From: Sphagnum magellanicum
Lineage: Eukaryota > Streptophyta > Sphagnopsida > Sphagnales > Sphagnaceae
Direction: 5' to 3'
DNA: 64,000 nt
Assembly: GCA_021904315.1 (NCBI GenBank)
Contig: CM038918.1
Span: forward strand, 19,219,303-19,283,302
Shown piece after piece: positions 13,567-22,780 of the stretch; the stretch's first letter is position 1, and each line of letters starts with the position of its first letter. The notes beneath the pieces were generated by a model. It had not been told where the DNA came from. It saw only the letters and a program-made list of their open reading frames with translations, and did not search any database. The translations under genes were made by a program, and so were the position numbers.

Positions 13567-15102
13567 TCAAGCTGGTGTATTTCTTCTCGCTGTGTTTCTT
13601 CTTCTTTTTGCTGGTGCCTTGATAGGAGAGTCATTCTGTTTAATCAGCTCTCCAAGCTGTAGCACAATGTCTTTCATTGTAGCTTCCTTGTTGGTGATGT
13701 AGTTCCAAGGTACTTCAACTATGTACCTTCCACTTGGGTTGCATGTCATAATTTTTTTGAGCGCATCCGTGATGCTCGCACAAACCTCTGCCCCATAATC
13801 TTCACAGAGGCTCACAAGCTGTGGATCAGCTTCATCAATAACCTCCTACATGATTCCATGCAGATCCACCACATTAGCAACTTCTTACAAGCCTGACCTA
13901 ACTTTGCCTTTGTACTTACAAGTTCCTTCCTCATACATTACAAGGCATACCTTACCAAGCATAATCCTCCTGCACATTTCAAATTAGTTCAGGTTTTCAA
14001 AGTAGGTGAAGGGAACGTCCAGCTCAAGGATTATGTTGTTTGAGGGTGTTGGAACAAGGGCAGGTGGAAACAAGATAATCCCCAATGTGACTTGCCCTTC
14101 ACCTATACATAATAGTTTATAATTGTGATCAAGGATTAGGGAGTAAGAAAACACTTCAGAGAAAAGGACAACTTCTTGCATGCATTGAAGAAACTAGAAT
14201 TTACAGGACATAAAACAGACCTTCTATTCGTCCTTCCCCACTTGGATTTTCTGGAATGGGTTGAAGTCATTTGACCTCAACTTGGCATCCCATTCACTCA
14301 CGGCTTGTGACATGTGGTATTCCCAGCCATATTTGCTGTCCTCATACCTCTCCTGAAATGAATCAACACATGCTTCCGTGCAGAGTTCCCCTGCTCTTTT
14401 AATAGAGATGGGTACACTCTTTCCTATGTTATCTGAAGTATATCTTTTCAAAAGCTGCAAACAAAAGACAAAAAATCAGCTGCACCCATCTGCATTACTA
14501 TCGTCTTACAAATAGGATAAAGAATGGAGTTGATAGCTACCTTCTTGGCCTCTTGCAGTTCGTCATTTGTTGACATATGCTTTGTATTCAAGGCATTCAC
14601 CATATCGGTACGGTTGTCCAAATCCTCTCTGATGTTCAGTAACTCTTCCTGCAACTCCTGTATCTTTTTCTCATGCCGCTCACAGCGTCTCTGAGGGTCA
14701 TCATGCGCAATAGCTACTTCCAAAGCCCTTTGAACGTCTCTCTCCTCTGCAGCTAGTTTGGTTTGCACTTCGGTCTCTACCGACTTTGCTAAGATTGTCT
14801 GATCCGATTGGAACCGTAGCTCCAAATCCTTGAATGCTTCCTGCAGTCAAATTCCTACGTCATGCCGACTGTTCATCAAGCATCGACCATTGTTGATAAT
14901 TCCTACGTAAACATATATACACGATTATTCGCCAAAAATCATCATCATGGTTTGTAGACCAGAGATCGTTGCCCTCAAAACAGAAAGATTGGGTATGTGA
15001 TTAGTATAGAGTAAAGGACCATGCCTCGTGCTTCTTGGTCAGCTCCACCTTCTCCTGTTGTAGCTTAGCTTGTAATCTGACCAGTTCAGTCAGGACCTCC
15101 AT
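13567..15102 (-). CDS. Short XH-domain protein (FDM/IDN2-like)
   Basis: Four minus-strand segments join in phase 0: 15102-15025, 14840-14541, 14454-14221 and 13845-13567. The joined protein has an N-terminal coiled coil (MEVLTELVRLQAKLQQEKVE onward, about residues 1-120) and a C-terminal XH domain (SISEAD-type block EVIDEADPQLVSL, then LKKIMTCNPSGRYIV and VPWNYITNKEATMK), ending in a Lys/Arg-rich tail. XH proteins of the IDN2/FDM class bind double-stranded RNA complexes in RNA-directed DNA methylation in the nucleus. Intron 1 begins with GC rather than GT (CACGAG|GCATGG). Segment 3 has an in-frame TAG at 14226-14224, two codons before its GT donor; an earlier donor (ATCCAA|GTGGGG), also phase 0, would remove it. 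There is no XS or zinc-finger domain, and about 280 residues is under half the family's usual 630, so this is a truncated gene or a pseudogene. The ATG at 15102 follows CAG, which could equally be a splice acceptor. Confidence 0.65.
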
Positions 15103-15670
15103 CTGTCTTGGTGTAGTCTGTAGCCCTCTACTGATGACCACCAGTAAACTTCTGACTCAACAGAAAATCATCCTTCTTCGGAGTTCCCACATCAAGGGTG
15201 CTCTCTCATGAGACTATGAACTGTTTCACAAGAAACCAGACACACTGACAACACATATGTATTTTGAGAAGCCCCACAGACCGCTCTCGAGATCTCTCAA
15301 TCTTATCATCATTCCCCAGTCATCAACCACAAGGTAGTTCGTTACAATAAAATCCTGCCTACTGAGCCGAAAGGCGCAGCGGATTCATCATCGCCTCCAT
15401 ACAGAAAACCATCTCTTTCAATTACCAGCGCCTAATGCACTCAAAGACCTCCTTTGCTAAAAATCCATACTCTCCACTTAATAGCACAACCATACTTCAA
15501 GCTTCGTTGGTGTCCTGCATTCTACCAGCTCCGCCTCTTATCCTCGACCTCCTTGTTTGACGTCCATCAAAGCGCCCTTCGCAAAACAAGTTGCACCACC
15601 AAAAATGCATCCAACCAAAACCAAGTAGCTAGCAGGCGCCTTCGAAATTGAAAGCAGACAGTGCTCATAA
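15103..15670 (-). other. Intron or 5' leader region of the XH gene
   Basis: No coding sequence of the XH family was found here. On the minus strand a TTTGCAG acceptor at about 15672 opens a stretch that reads SKAPASYLVLVGCIFGGATC in one frame and ends at 15538; it is hydrophobic and unrecognised. It may be a leader exon, part of another small gene, or chance. Confidence 0.3.
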
Positions 15671-15674
15671 CCTG

Positions 15675-15890
15675 CAAACAAACAAATGCGAAAAAAATAG
15701 AAACAACAACAAAGTCCTTCACTCACCAACACCATCAACAACCCACAAACAAACCTGTCGTTTTCTGCTTTCAGTAGTTTACGGCAGGCAAAACAAATGC
15801 GAAGAAAATAGAAACCACAACAAAGTCATCAACTCACCAACACCATCAACAACTCGCAAACCTGTCGTTTTCTGCTTTCGGCAGTTGACG
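15675..15890. repeat. Two-copy tandem repeat of about 107 bp, with splice-donor-like sequences
   Basis: Units at about 15675-15785 and 15786-15890 share AACAAATGCGAA, ACAACAAAGTC, 'ACTCACCAACACCATCAACA' and 'CCTGTCGTTTTCTGCTTTC'. On the minus strand each unit contains GTTG|GTGAGT, a strong donor match, so the duplication may have created two alternative first exons for the minus-strand gene. Confidence 0.65.
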
Positions 15891-15938
15891 GCGCAAGACG
15901 CTAAATACCCCCCGCACCCCCCGCCCCTATCGAGCTGT
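15884..15938 (-). promoter_or_regulatory. G-rich plus TATTTAG promoter-like block, minus orientation
   Basis: Read on the minus strand: AGCTCGAT, a G-rich run (GGGGCGGGGGG, then GCGGGGGG), TATTTAGCGTCT and GTCAAC. It lies just upstream of the donor-bearing repeat and of the XH coding segments, where a core promoter would be expected; TATTTAG may serve as the TATA element. A closely similar block in the opposite orientation is at 17188-17240. Confidence 0.4.
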
Positions 15939-15999
15939 GCCCGAGCCAAGCAAAAAGACGAAAGAAGACTAGCCTGACATTTTTCTTTGAAACGCAGGC

Positions 16000-16179
16000 C
16001 CCCTTTCTGGGCCCTGACCGTGCAGCCCTGCGGAGAACCGTGTGGTTCTTCTGCAGGCTTTTAACTTTTGACTGTAGGAGTTATTTAAACTAGTGGGTGC
16101 CCATGACATTCGGCCACTGTGAAGTCCCCTGGTTTCTTTAAACTTGATTAGCGTTTTAATTTTTTTTAGAAACTTTTAA

Positions 16180-16210
<31 letters not shown>
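16000..16210. other. Unassigned sequence upstream of the minus-strand promoter block
   Basis: Moderate-GC sequence grading into a T-rich run; no gene or repeat unit recognised. Confidence 0.4.
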
Positions 16211-16211
<1 letters not shown>

Positions 16212-16214
16212 GTG

Positions 16215-16620
16215 ATCATCCAGTCGGACGGACATTTCATCCATCCCTTTAATCGGGACGAACAGTAGCTAAAAGAAAAAAAGCATTCTCAAAATTCGTC
16301 CTGTCATCAAGCCGGACGGACATTTCATCCATCCCTTTAATTAGGACGGACAGGAGCTAAAAGAAAAAAAAGTTAATCTTGGTCAATAGAAAAAAAATAA
16401 AAAATTGATTATGGGTTGTTCAAGGCTTAAATATTTTTTTTTTTGGTCTTCCCCTAAATTCGTCTTGTCATCAAGCCAGATGGACATTTCATCCGTCCCC
16501 TTAATCGGGACGGACAGTAGCTAAAAGAAAAAAAAGGTAGTCTTGGTTAATACAAAAAAAACCAAAAAAAAAAAAGATTCTGGGCTGTCCAATGCCTAAA
16601 TATTTTTTTTCTGGTCTACC
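16215..16620. repeat. Three degenerate tandem units (GGACATTTCATCC type)
   Basis: Three units starting near 16215, 16304 and 16470 share 'GGACATTTCATCC', 'CCCTTTAATCGGGACG' (with variants) and 'AGTAGCTAAAAGAAAAAAA'. Units 2 and 3 also share a tail 'TCTTGGTyAATA' and a stretch GGCTTAAATATTTTTTTT or its variant. Spacing is uneven, so units have gained or lost internal sequence. Confidence 0.7.
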
Positions 16621-16629
16621 AAATCTTTT

Positions 16630-16885
16630 GCCCCAAAAAATCAGACTGCCCCTGATTTTTTTTAATCTGAAATTAGTTACACTGGGGAAGTTACATCTGG
16701 GGAAGCTCCTCAAAAAATCAGATTGTCCCTGATTTTTTTTAATCTGAAATTAGTTACATCTGGGGAAGTTATATCTGGGGAAGTTATATATGGGGAAACT
16801 CTTCAAAAAGAAGCTCCTCAAAAAATCAGGTTGCCCCTAATTTCTTTTTTCTCTGGAGGAGTCAGTTACATCTGGGGAAGTTATG
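16630..16885. repeat. Minisatellite with TCTGGGGAAGTTA motif
   Basis: At least three degenerate units contain 'AAAAAATCAGATTGCCCCTG' or variants, TTTTTTTTAATCTGAAATTAG and one or more 'ACATCTGGGGAAGTTA' submotifs. The submotif itself is repeated two to three times within a unit. No coding potential. Confidence 0.65.
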
Positions 16886-16984
16886 ACTGAAAGAATTTTC
16901 CAGGCACTGCCCGGATAGACAGACAGACACCACTGTTGCTTTAATATATAAAATAGAAAGAAAATGAAAAAAATTTCGATGCCT

Positions 16985-17065
16985 AAATCTATGCAAATGG
17001 TTAGTACCATGCTCAATCCTTAGGAAATTTAGGTTTCGAACCTGCTATTAACAGCAGTAATAAGA
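16985..17065 (+). repeat. Possible tRNA-derived SINE head
   Basis: An A-box-like AAATGGTTAGTACCATGC at about 16997-17014 is followed 35 bases on by a near-perfect B-box, GGTTTCGAACCTG, at about 17032-17044. The spacing suits a polymerase III promoter. The cloverleaf stems are poor, so this is not a functional tRNA gene. Confidence 0.4.
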
Positions 17066-17187
17066 ATAAATAATTTAAAAATATAGAGATTGTTGACAAG
17101 TTCTTTTGCTGAATAAAAGAACATGTAGAACCATGCTGCGTGGTTTTACTCAGAACCATGCAGGCCTGAAAAACATGCGTAGGACAG

Positions 17188-17240
17188 AGCTCGATTGGGG
17201 GGAGGGGAGGGGGCTATTTAGCGTCTCACGTTGACGGCAA
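17188..17240 (+). promoter_or_regulatory. G-rich plus TATTTAG promoter-like block, plus orientation
   Basis: AGCTCGATTGGGG, a purine run of G tracts, CTATTTAGCGTCTCACGTTG and ACGGCAAG closely match the minus-oriented block at 15884-15938. Downstream GC-richer sequence runs to a donor-like TTTGAG|GTAAAA near 17355, as in a first exon, but no coding exon follows. It may be the promoter of a lost gene. Confidence 0.35.
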
Positions 17241-18068
17241 GTTCCATCGTCATCAGGGTTTCGTGCCACCAGTATTCGTCACAGAAGAAAGAACTGGGGC
17301 AGAAGCCAAAAGTTGAAAACTTTTTTTCTTTGGAAGATTGTGGTGCGCGATTTGAGGTAAAATTTGGAACATGGCAGGGTACAAATTCAGCCGCTGTTCG
17401 ATGGGGGTGCATAAGTACGGAGATCTAGCCGTTGGACTAGAAATCAAAGGTTAGCGTTTGATCCACATCTTGACGGCCTGCAATTTTAGTTCACATTGAA
17501 CGATGATCCGACCGTTGGACATCCTACTAAGGGTGGGTTGTTGTTTTTGTTGCCGGATCTGTTGTCATCAAATTTGGTTCAGTAAATTTGGGGGAAGCCT
17601 TTCTATCTCTGACAATAAATGCCCTAAAAGTACCCTAAAAGGGTTTGCCCTGAAGTCTTGTACTGATATGCACATGAAAAAGTGCTTGTACTAATTTCAG
17701 GCAAAGTAATGATTTGTAGATGCAATTGCCAATTATTTGTCAAAATTATCTCTATTTCTAATTTATTTCCCACTTTAATATATGTTTTTAAAGTGTTGGA
17801 ACTTGGGAACCATGGGTTAATTTGAATTTTTGAAATCCATATCCGAATCCATATGAAGGAACTTTTAATTTTCTTTCTAGGGTATGTTTTGGATCTCTCT
17901 ATTCATTTTTTAAAATTTTGTATATTATCTTTTGAACATGGTCACATGAACAATCCTCAAATCGGATTTTCCTTGAAGTATTTTAAATCTACTTGGGCAA
18001 TTTTTGGACAATAATCCATAAGAAGACATATAGGTTATGTAATTTCTTGAAGGGCCACTTATCAGGCC

Positions 18069-18110
18069 CATACTTATCAATATATAGCCAAATTTGGCTA
18101 TACAAGTATG
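18069..18110. repeat. Nested palindrome, TATAGCCAAATTTGGCTATA core
   Basis: The 20-base core is a perfect inverted repeat and is flanked by a second inverted pair, CATACTT and AAGTATG. Weaker relatives are at 18629-18650, 37093-37111 and 44864-44881. Confidence 0.7.
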
Positions 18111-18540
18111 AAAGTAAGAAATCTTGAGCACCTTGTCATGTTGAAGGCAGTTGTGGCAATTTTTTTGAAATTAAAAAATACATTATTACAGTGATTTTTT
18201 AAAAACAAGACAGGTCTGAATGTGTGATTGAAAAAAAAAATCAAAAAAACGACTGCCACAAAATGGTGAAAATTTGCCCACAAAGCGACCAAAGTACTAT
18301 GAGTTAATGTTCAATTACATTACTCGGGCTCCTACAATGAACCAGAGGATTAGTTTGAGTCACATATTACCCAATCAACAAGCAGCTCATTGCATAATGG
18401 CCTTGCCCCTTAAATGACATCCATAAGAATTTGATAAATATTTTAACATACTATTTACTGGAAACACATGGTGGTTAGCATGGTGAAGCCAAGGCCATCC
18501 TTCAATTATGCCAGACATGTTTCTATAGTGGAGTTCACAT

Positions 18541-18670
18541 CAGGGTTTTTTGGGGATTTTTAGTTTTGAGCCAAAGTGGCTATCATCCATAAAACTATGT
18601 AGAAAAAGTGGTGATCATCCTTAGGGAGATTTAGCCAAATCTGGCTATAATTCAGATTGGAAGTAAAAAG
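18541..18670 (+). repeat. Dispersed repeat, copy with GTGATCATCC and AGCCAAATCTGGCTA
   Basis: Contains, in order, TTTTGAGCCAAAGTGG, GTGGTGATCATCC and ATTTAGCCAAATCTGGCTATA. The plus-strand stretch 31540-31620 and the minus-strand stretch 44860-44960 share the same ordered blocks. Confidence 0.5.
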
Positions 18671-19644
18671 TTTTAATCACCTTTCTATATTTTTGGCTGC
18701 ACACTGAAAACTAACTATAGAAACTCACTTCTGGTGATTGAAAGCCCTCTAAAATAACTTCATTTTCAAAAAAATTATTTCACTTTTTGGCAAACTTTCA
18801 CCGGTAAAAAAGGCTTCCCCACATGACTCTAGAATGGAGGGATCCTAAACTTTTTGGTCATTTTACATTGCATCACCATGTCTCTGCCTTGAAGGGCAGA
18901 GCCAATAAAGCTCCATCCAAAGTTTGTTTCTTTTCAAAATTATGAGGGGACTCTTTGATTGACATATCACAAGCAGTGTTTATTGATTTCAATTCTGTGG
19001 TTTCTAAACTTTGGCAATTTTTCTCTAATATATACTTTTAAAAAAGAAATTTACCAAAATTTTCTCTCTTTTTTTGTAGCAACAGTACAAAAGTTGGCCC
19101 CAAAAAAACTCACTGAGATCCACAAGGGAGCCCTAGTCCCAAGTTGCATGTGGTTTGAAGGCACAGGAACAAAGGCTGTAACCTAAGTTCCCCTTGTGAC
19201 AATCTTGTGACAGCAGATGGCATAAGCTTTCCCAAGCTTAGCATAATGTGTTGTTCTTTGATTATGTGGTTTATGACATATGTTGTATTTGATGTGAACA
19301 AACATAATCATTTCTGTATTTTGTTTCATGTATGTAACATGAAAAAACCATATGTCCTATGGTGTTTACATAGTTTGTAGTAGACATTCACCAATTTCCA
19401 TGAGGTTATATGTGTTAGATATAGTACACTCAAATGTTATTGCAAAGGAACAATGTCAGATTGGGACCTGCTGAACTTATTGTCTAAATATGGCGATTTC
19501 ATAATAAAAATTCCTCAAAACCAGGCGAGTTTGGGGCTTTGTTTTTTTCACAAATATCCTTTGTATGTTTCACATTGGATTTTATTTTGTTCATCCCCAA
19601 GTGGCAAAAATTTGCCCCACAAAAAATTTATATAACACTTTATG

Positions 19645-19853
19645 GTGCATTCACACTTGATGTTAAGCCAGTGTTAAATGAAAATCTAGGTGGCATCATA
19701 GGTGGCACACACTGTGAAATGGACCATAGCTCAATGTTAAGTGAATGTTAGCTTAACATAAAATTTTCATGGCAACTAGTTTTAGGTCGTAAATGGCTAG
19801 CATGGTATTAGGGGACTCAACCGTGGAGTCCCTAACACCAAGTGTGAATGCAC
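19645..19853. mobile_element. MITE with 15-bp perfect terminal inverted repeats
   Basis: GTGCATTCACACTTG at 19645-19659 is mirrored exactly by CAAGTGTGAATGCAC at 19839-19853. The 209-bp body has no coding potential and contains an internal palindrome (GGGGACTC..GGAGTCCC at about 19811-19832). Size, TIR and lack of coding fit a non-autonomous DNA transposon; the superfamily is not assigned because no clear target-site duplication was found. Confidence 0.65.
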
Positions 19854-19859
19854 TTTTAG

Positions 19860-20165
19860 TCTCTGAAGCTAACCTGATTCTTAGAGTTCCCCCACCCCCA
19901 AAAAGTTCCCGAACTGGTTCCTTGCTCGCGTTCCCGTCCTGTTGTCTCTTAGCTTTCGCCAGGGACTTGAAAAACCAGAGCGTCAACGAGGAAGAACTGT
20001 CCAGGCGTTAAACTACACCGGCTTGGCTAAATGCTCACGCCTGATTGATTTCTCTTGTCCTGATCTTCTGTCTTCTTGCAGTGAAGGAATTCCTGGGGAT
20101 TGTCTTCAATTACATACACTTCCATATTTACGTAGTGAGGAATATCCTGTACGCCCAGGACCCAC
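19860..20165 (+). other. Exon-like GC-richer stretch, unidentified
   Basis: A GC-richer segment resembling a leader (19865-20010) is followed by a pyrimidine tract and TTCTTGCAG acceptor ending at 20080, then an open stretch reading VKEFLGIVFNYIHFHIYVV and RNILYAQDP before it runs into the LINE. The pattern looks like intron end plus internal exon of some gene, but I do not recognise the protein. It could also belong to the LINE 3' untranslated region read in reverse. Confidence 0.25.
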
Positions 20166-20206
20166 TTGAGAAGAAACCCCCAGAGGGGAGGGAGGCAGCA
20201 GCCCCA

Positions 20207-21085
20207 TCAAACATTAAAGAAATCCAAGAAATACAAGGGGGGCAAGAAGCACCACACGATGGTGACGCATTCAACCCCAAAGATGCCTAAGTGGCACCAT
20301 TCCGCCTTAAAGGCTTGATCAATCCTATCTTGAATACTAGGGTCCCGGGAGGACCGAAGGGAATTAATGGCCTTCCAAGTGGCCATTCCAACCTCAACGG
20401 TAGCAACCCAGGCTTGTTGAAGGATTTTCCTAGAGGAATACTGGTTATCAAAATGCTTCCGGCATCTCTCCGTCCAAAGAAAGTAGAGGATAAAACTGCG
20501 AAAGATGTCAAGCGGTTGTCTGATGTAGGAGAAGCCTCCTACATGGTACCCTTGGACTCCGTGAGGGTCATCTTCTCTTTCGAAGACAGCTTCACCAAGC
20601 AAGACGAAAGGCCAGGAAAAAAAGATGTCATTGGGCGCTCCCCATTTTTGCCATATGTGATAGAAGGCCTCCCAAGCCCGTTTGGCGAAGGGACACTCGA
20701 GGAGACAATGTTGAGGGGATTCAAGGGCCTCCTCAGTGCAAACCTTGCACGTGGGGAGGATCCCCATGCATTGTAGCCATGTGCCAACTGGGAGACCGTG
20801 GTTTAAAGTGAGCCATATGCGAGTGCCGACCTTCCGCGGTAGGGCGTTATGCCAGATTCTAGCAATAACTTGCGTGACGGTGGAGTTTTGCAGGTTTAAC
20901 CTTTGAATGAAGGAGCAGATGTTGGCGCTCTGGGTGGGTTTCCTTGCATTTCGGTATCCCCGCTTTACAGAATAGCCGAAGAAAGGAGAGTCACCCATTT
21001 GTGAGGAGGCCTGCCAATGCCACTCTCCCCGGTCCTAGGGAAGCCCATCAATGAAACCAGATTCGAAAATCCAGAGTAGCATGTT
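20207..21085 (-). mobile_element. LINE 3' fragment: zinc-binding RT C-terminal domain
   Basis: The minus-strand open frame 20998-20207 (263 codons) matches the C-terminal zf-RVT region of plant L1-type LINE ORF2: RIWHNALPRKVGTRIWL, then GILPTCKVCTEEALESPQHC and LLECPFAKRAW, giving the CxxC..HxxxxC zinc-binding pattern, then a Trp-rich tail ending FLDFFNV. The catalytic reverse transcriptase and endonuclease are absent; the element is 5'-truncated near 21085, the usual outcome of incomplete target-primed reverse transcription. The frame is undamaged over its length, so the insertion may be fairly young. No poly-A (poly-T on this strand) or target-site duplication was identified. Confidence 0.75.
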
Positions 21086-21180
21086 TTCTTGAATTCCATA
21101 TGTTGCCTTTTCTTTTTCTTGCATTATTTCTTGTTCAATTTCATTGGCTATTATTTATAAACTTTTTATGTGGAATTCAG

Positions 21181-21416
21181 GAAGTAATTGATGATGTAAA
21201 TGAAAGGTTAGTAAAACTCCACGAGGAGTTTGGTTCAAAATTTTGTGATATTGTGACAAATGCCTTAAAGGAAATCATGACATACAACCCAAGTGAGAAG
21301 TATATAGTGGAGGTTCCTTGGAATTACATCACTAACAAGGAGCTACCATGAAAAACATTGTTCTCCAACTAGGAGAAATCATTAAATGGGAAGGCGATAA
21401 AAATAATCTAGCTTGA
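21181..21416 (+). pseudogene. Orphan copy of the last XH-domain exon
   Basis: After a TGGAATTCAG acceptor the frame reads EVIDDVNERLVKLHEEFGSK, then NALKEIMTYNPSEKYIVEV and PWNYITNKE, the XH C-terminal exon also seen at 13845-13567 on the other strand. A one-base deletion relative to that copy, at about 21344, shifts the frame within the 'NKEATMK' block; beyond it MKNIVLQLGEIIKW is still readable in another frame. A GTAAGT follows the end at 21418. No other XH exons were found nearby, and a LINE fragment ends about 95 bases upstream. It is an unprocessed duplicate fragment, since intron sequence accompanies it. Confidence 0.7.
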
Positions 21417-21419
21417 AGT

Positions 21420-22780
21420 AAGTTACAAGCATTTTTATCTCTTAGAATGGATTTGTACTTATGTTTGCTAGTTTTGTTGAATGTATTTCAATAGTGAAAA
21501 CTAAGCACTATCCCTTCATGTTTCTCTTTTTTTCTTTGGCTATTGCTTTCTTATGTTTTAAACTCCGCACACTTAGTTTCTCAAATAATTTAACTATCGA
21601 TTTCTCTACATGATTATTTACTTGCTTTGGAGAAAGGGCAGGCCAGCAACAACATTCTCTTGGCGTTGGTAATAGCAATTTGCTTTGGGCTAAGGATTAG
21701 TTTATATGGGTTTTTCTACTTGAATAACTTTTGAGATGATTGAGTGTCTCACTACATGAAGGAAACATCATGATATGGGTGTTTTATGTCTAATTTGATG
21801 CATCATGTTTTGAAACAAAAAATAACCATTAATGCTTCATCAACCAATTTTGAAGTTGAAACCTCGATTGAGGAAATGGAATTTTGACAGCAAAATGTCC
21901 AATATTGTCCTTGACATTATGTAGTGTGTTGAATCCCACAAGCATTAAATCATATGAGAACCAAACTAAAAACAAATAATCATGAATTTATTTCATTCTT
22001 TTGAGATCTACTTTCCATGAAGCATGAGGGTTGATATAGCAAAACCTAGATGACCTGATGGAAAATCCAGGTACAATGTCAAAGGAGATGGAAGCCCTCG
22101 ACGGGGAGATGAAGATGTTAAAGCAAAGGGCTGAACTAGGGTAAAAACACTCTAAGGTGGACCAAAAAGGGCACATGTGGAGTCCTTAATAGTACATTTT
22201 TGTAATGTATTTTCATTGTGACCAAAATGTAACACCATCTTATAATCACTTTATCTTAAAAGTAATTACATGGGCACCTCTTAAACATCCTAAAATTAAG
22301 GTTTGTGAAAAATATATATAAATTCCACAAAAATCATGTCCAAAAGGACTTCATAGAAATATTTCATAAAATTCTTCTATAAAGTCCTTGTACTTCCATG
22401 TCATCTTGAAAATGGTTTGGAAACCCTTATTTTGAATTTTTCATGACATTTATAAGGTGCAAAAATAAATAAATGACTCCACCAATGCAAAATTTGGAAA
22501 TTGTGAATCCATAAGCACGCCCTTTGTGTATTGTTACATTTCAGGGGGTCAAATGTAAAAGTCCCTCATTTGAAATGTTTTTATTTTTATTTTATTTTAT
22601 TTTATTTTTACAAATAAATGTAGTTAGAATCATTAAATTGAATCCCTTTAAAATAATTATTATAATAAATACATGCACCATACATTTGAACCCATAGAAG
22701 TGCAAAAAAATTGGCCCATTACATGGATTTGTGAACACTTTAGTTTGCAACTACCCACTAATTAACTTGTACCACCACTA
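21420..22780. other. Intergenic, AT-rich, with TTTTA microsatellite
   Basis: No gene. A (TTTTA)n run of about six units lies at 22578-22611. Nothing else recognised. Confidence 0.5.

Larger units (their letters stand above)
17360..19640. other. Intergenic stretch with palindromic dispersed repeats
   Basis: No gene. It contains a nested palindrome at 18069-18110, a dispersed repeat with TTTAGCCAAATCTGGCTATA at about 18541-18670, and at 18882-18909 a hairpin (CTCTGCC..GGGCAGAG) followed by CCAATAAA. All three recur elsewhere in the window. Confidence 0.5.

Noticed and set aside
16985-17065. Functional tRNA gene
   Set aside because: The B-box is good but acceptor and anticodon stems do not pair, so only a SINE-like head is claimed.
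20291-20776. 161-codon plus-strand open frame
   Set aside because: It is the antisense of the LINE zf-RVT frame; its codon content follows the real minus-strand frame and it matches nothing.
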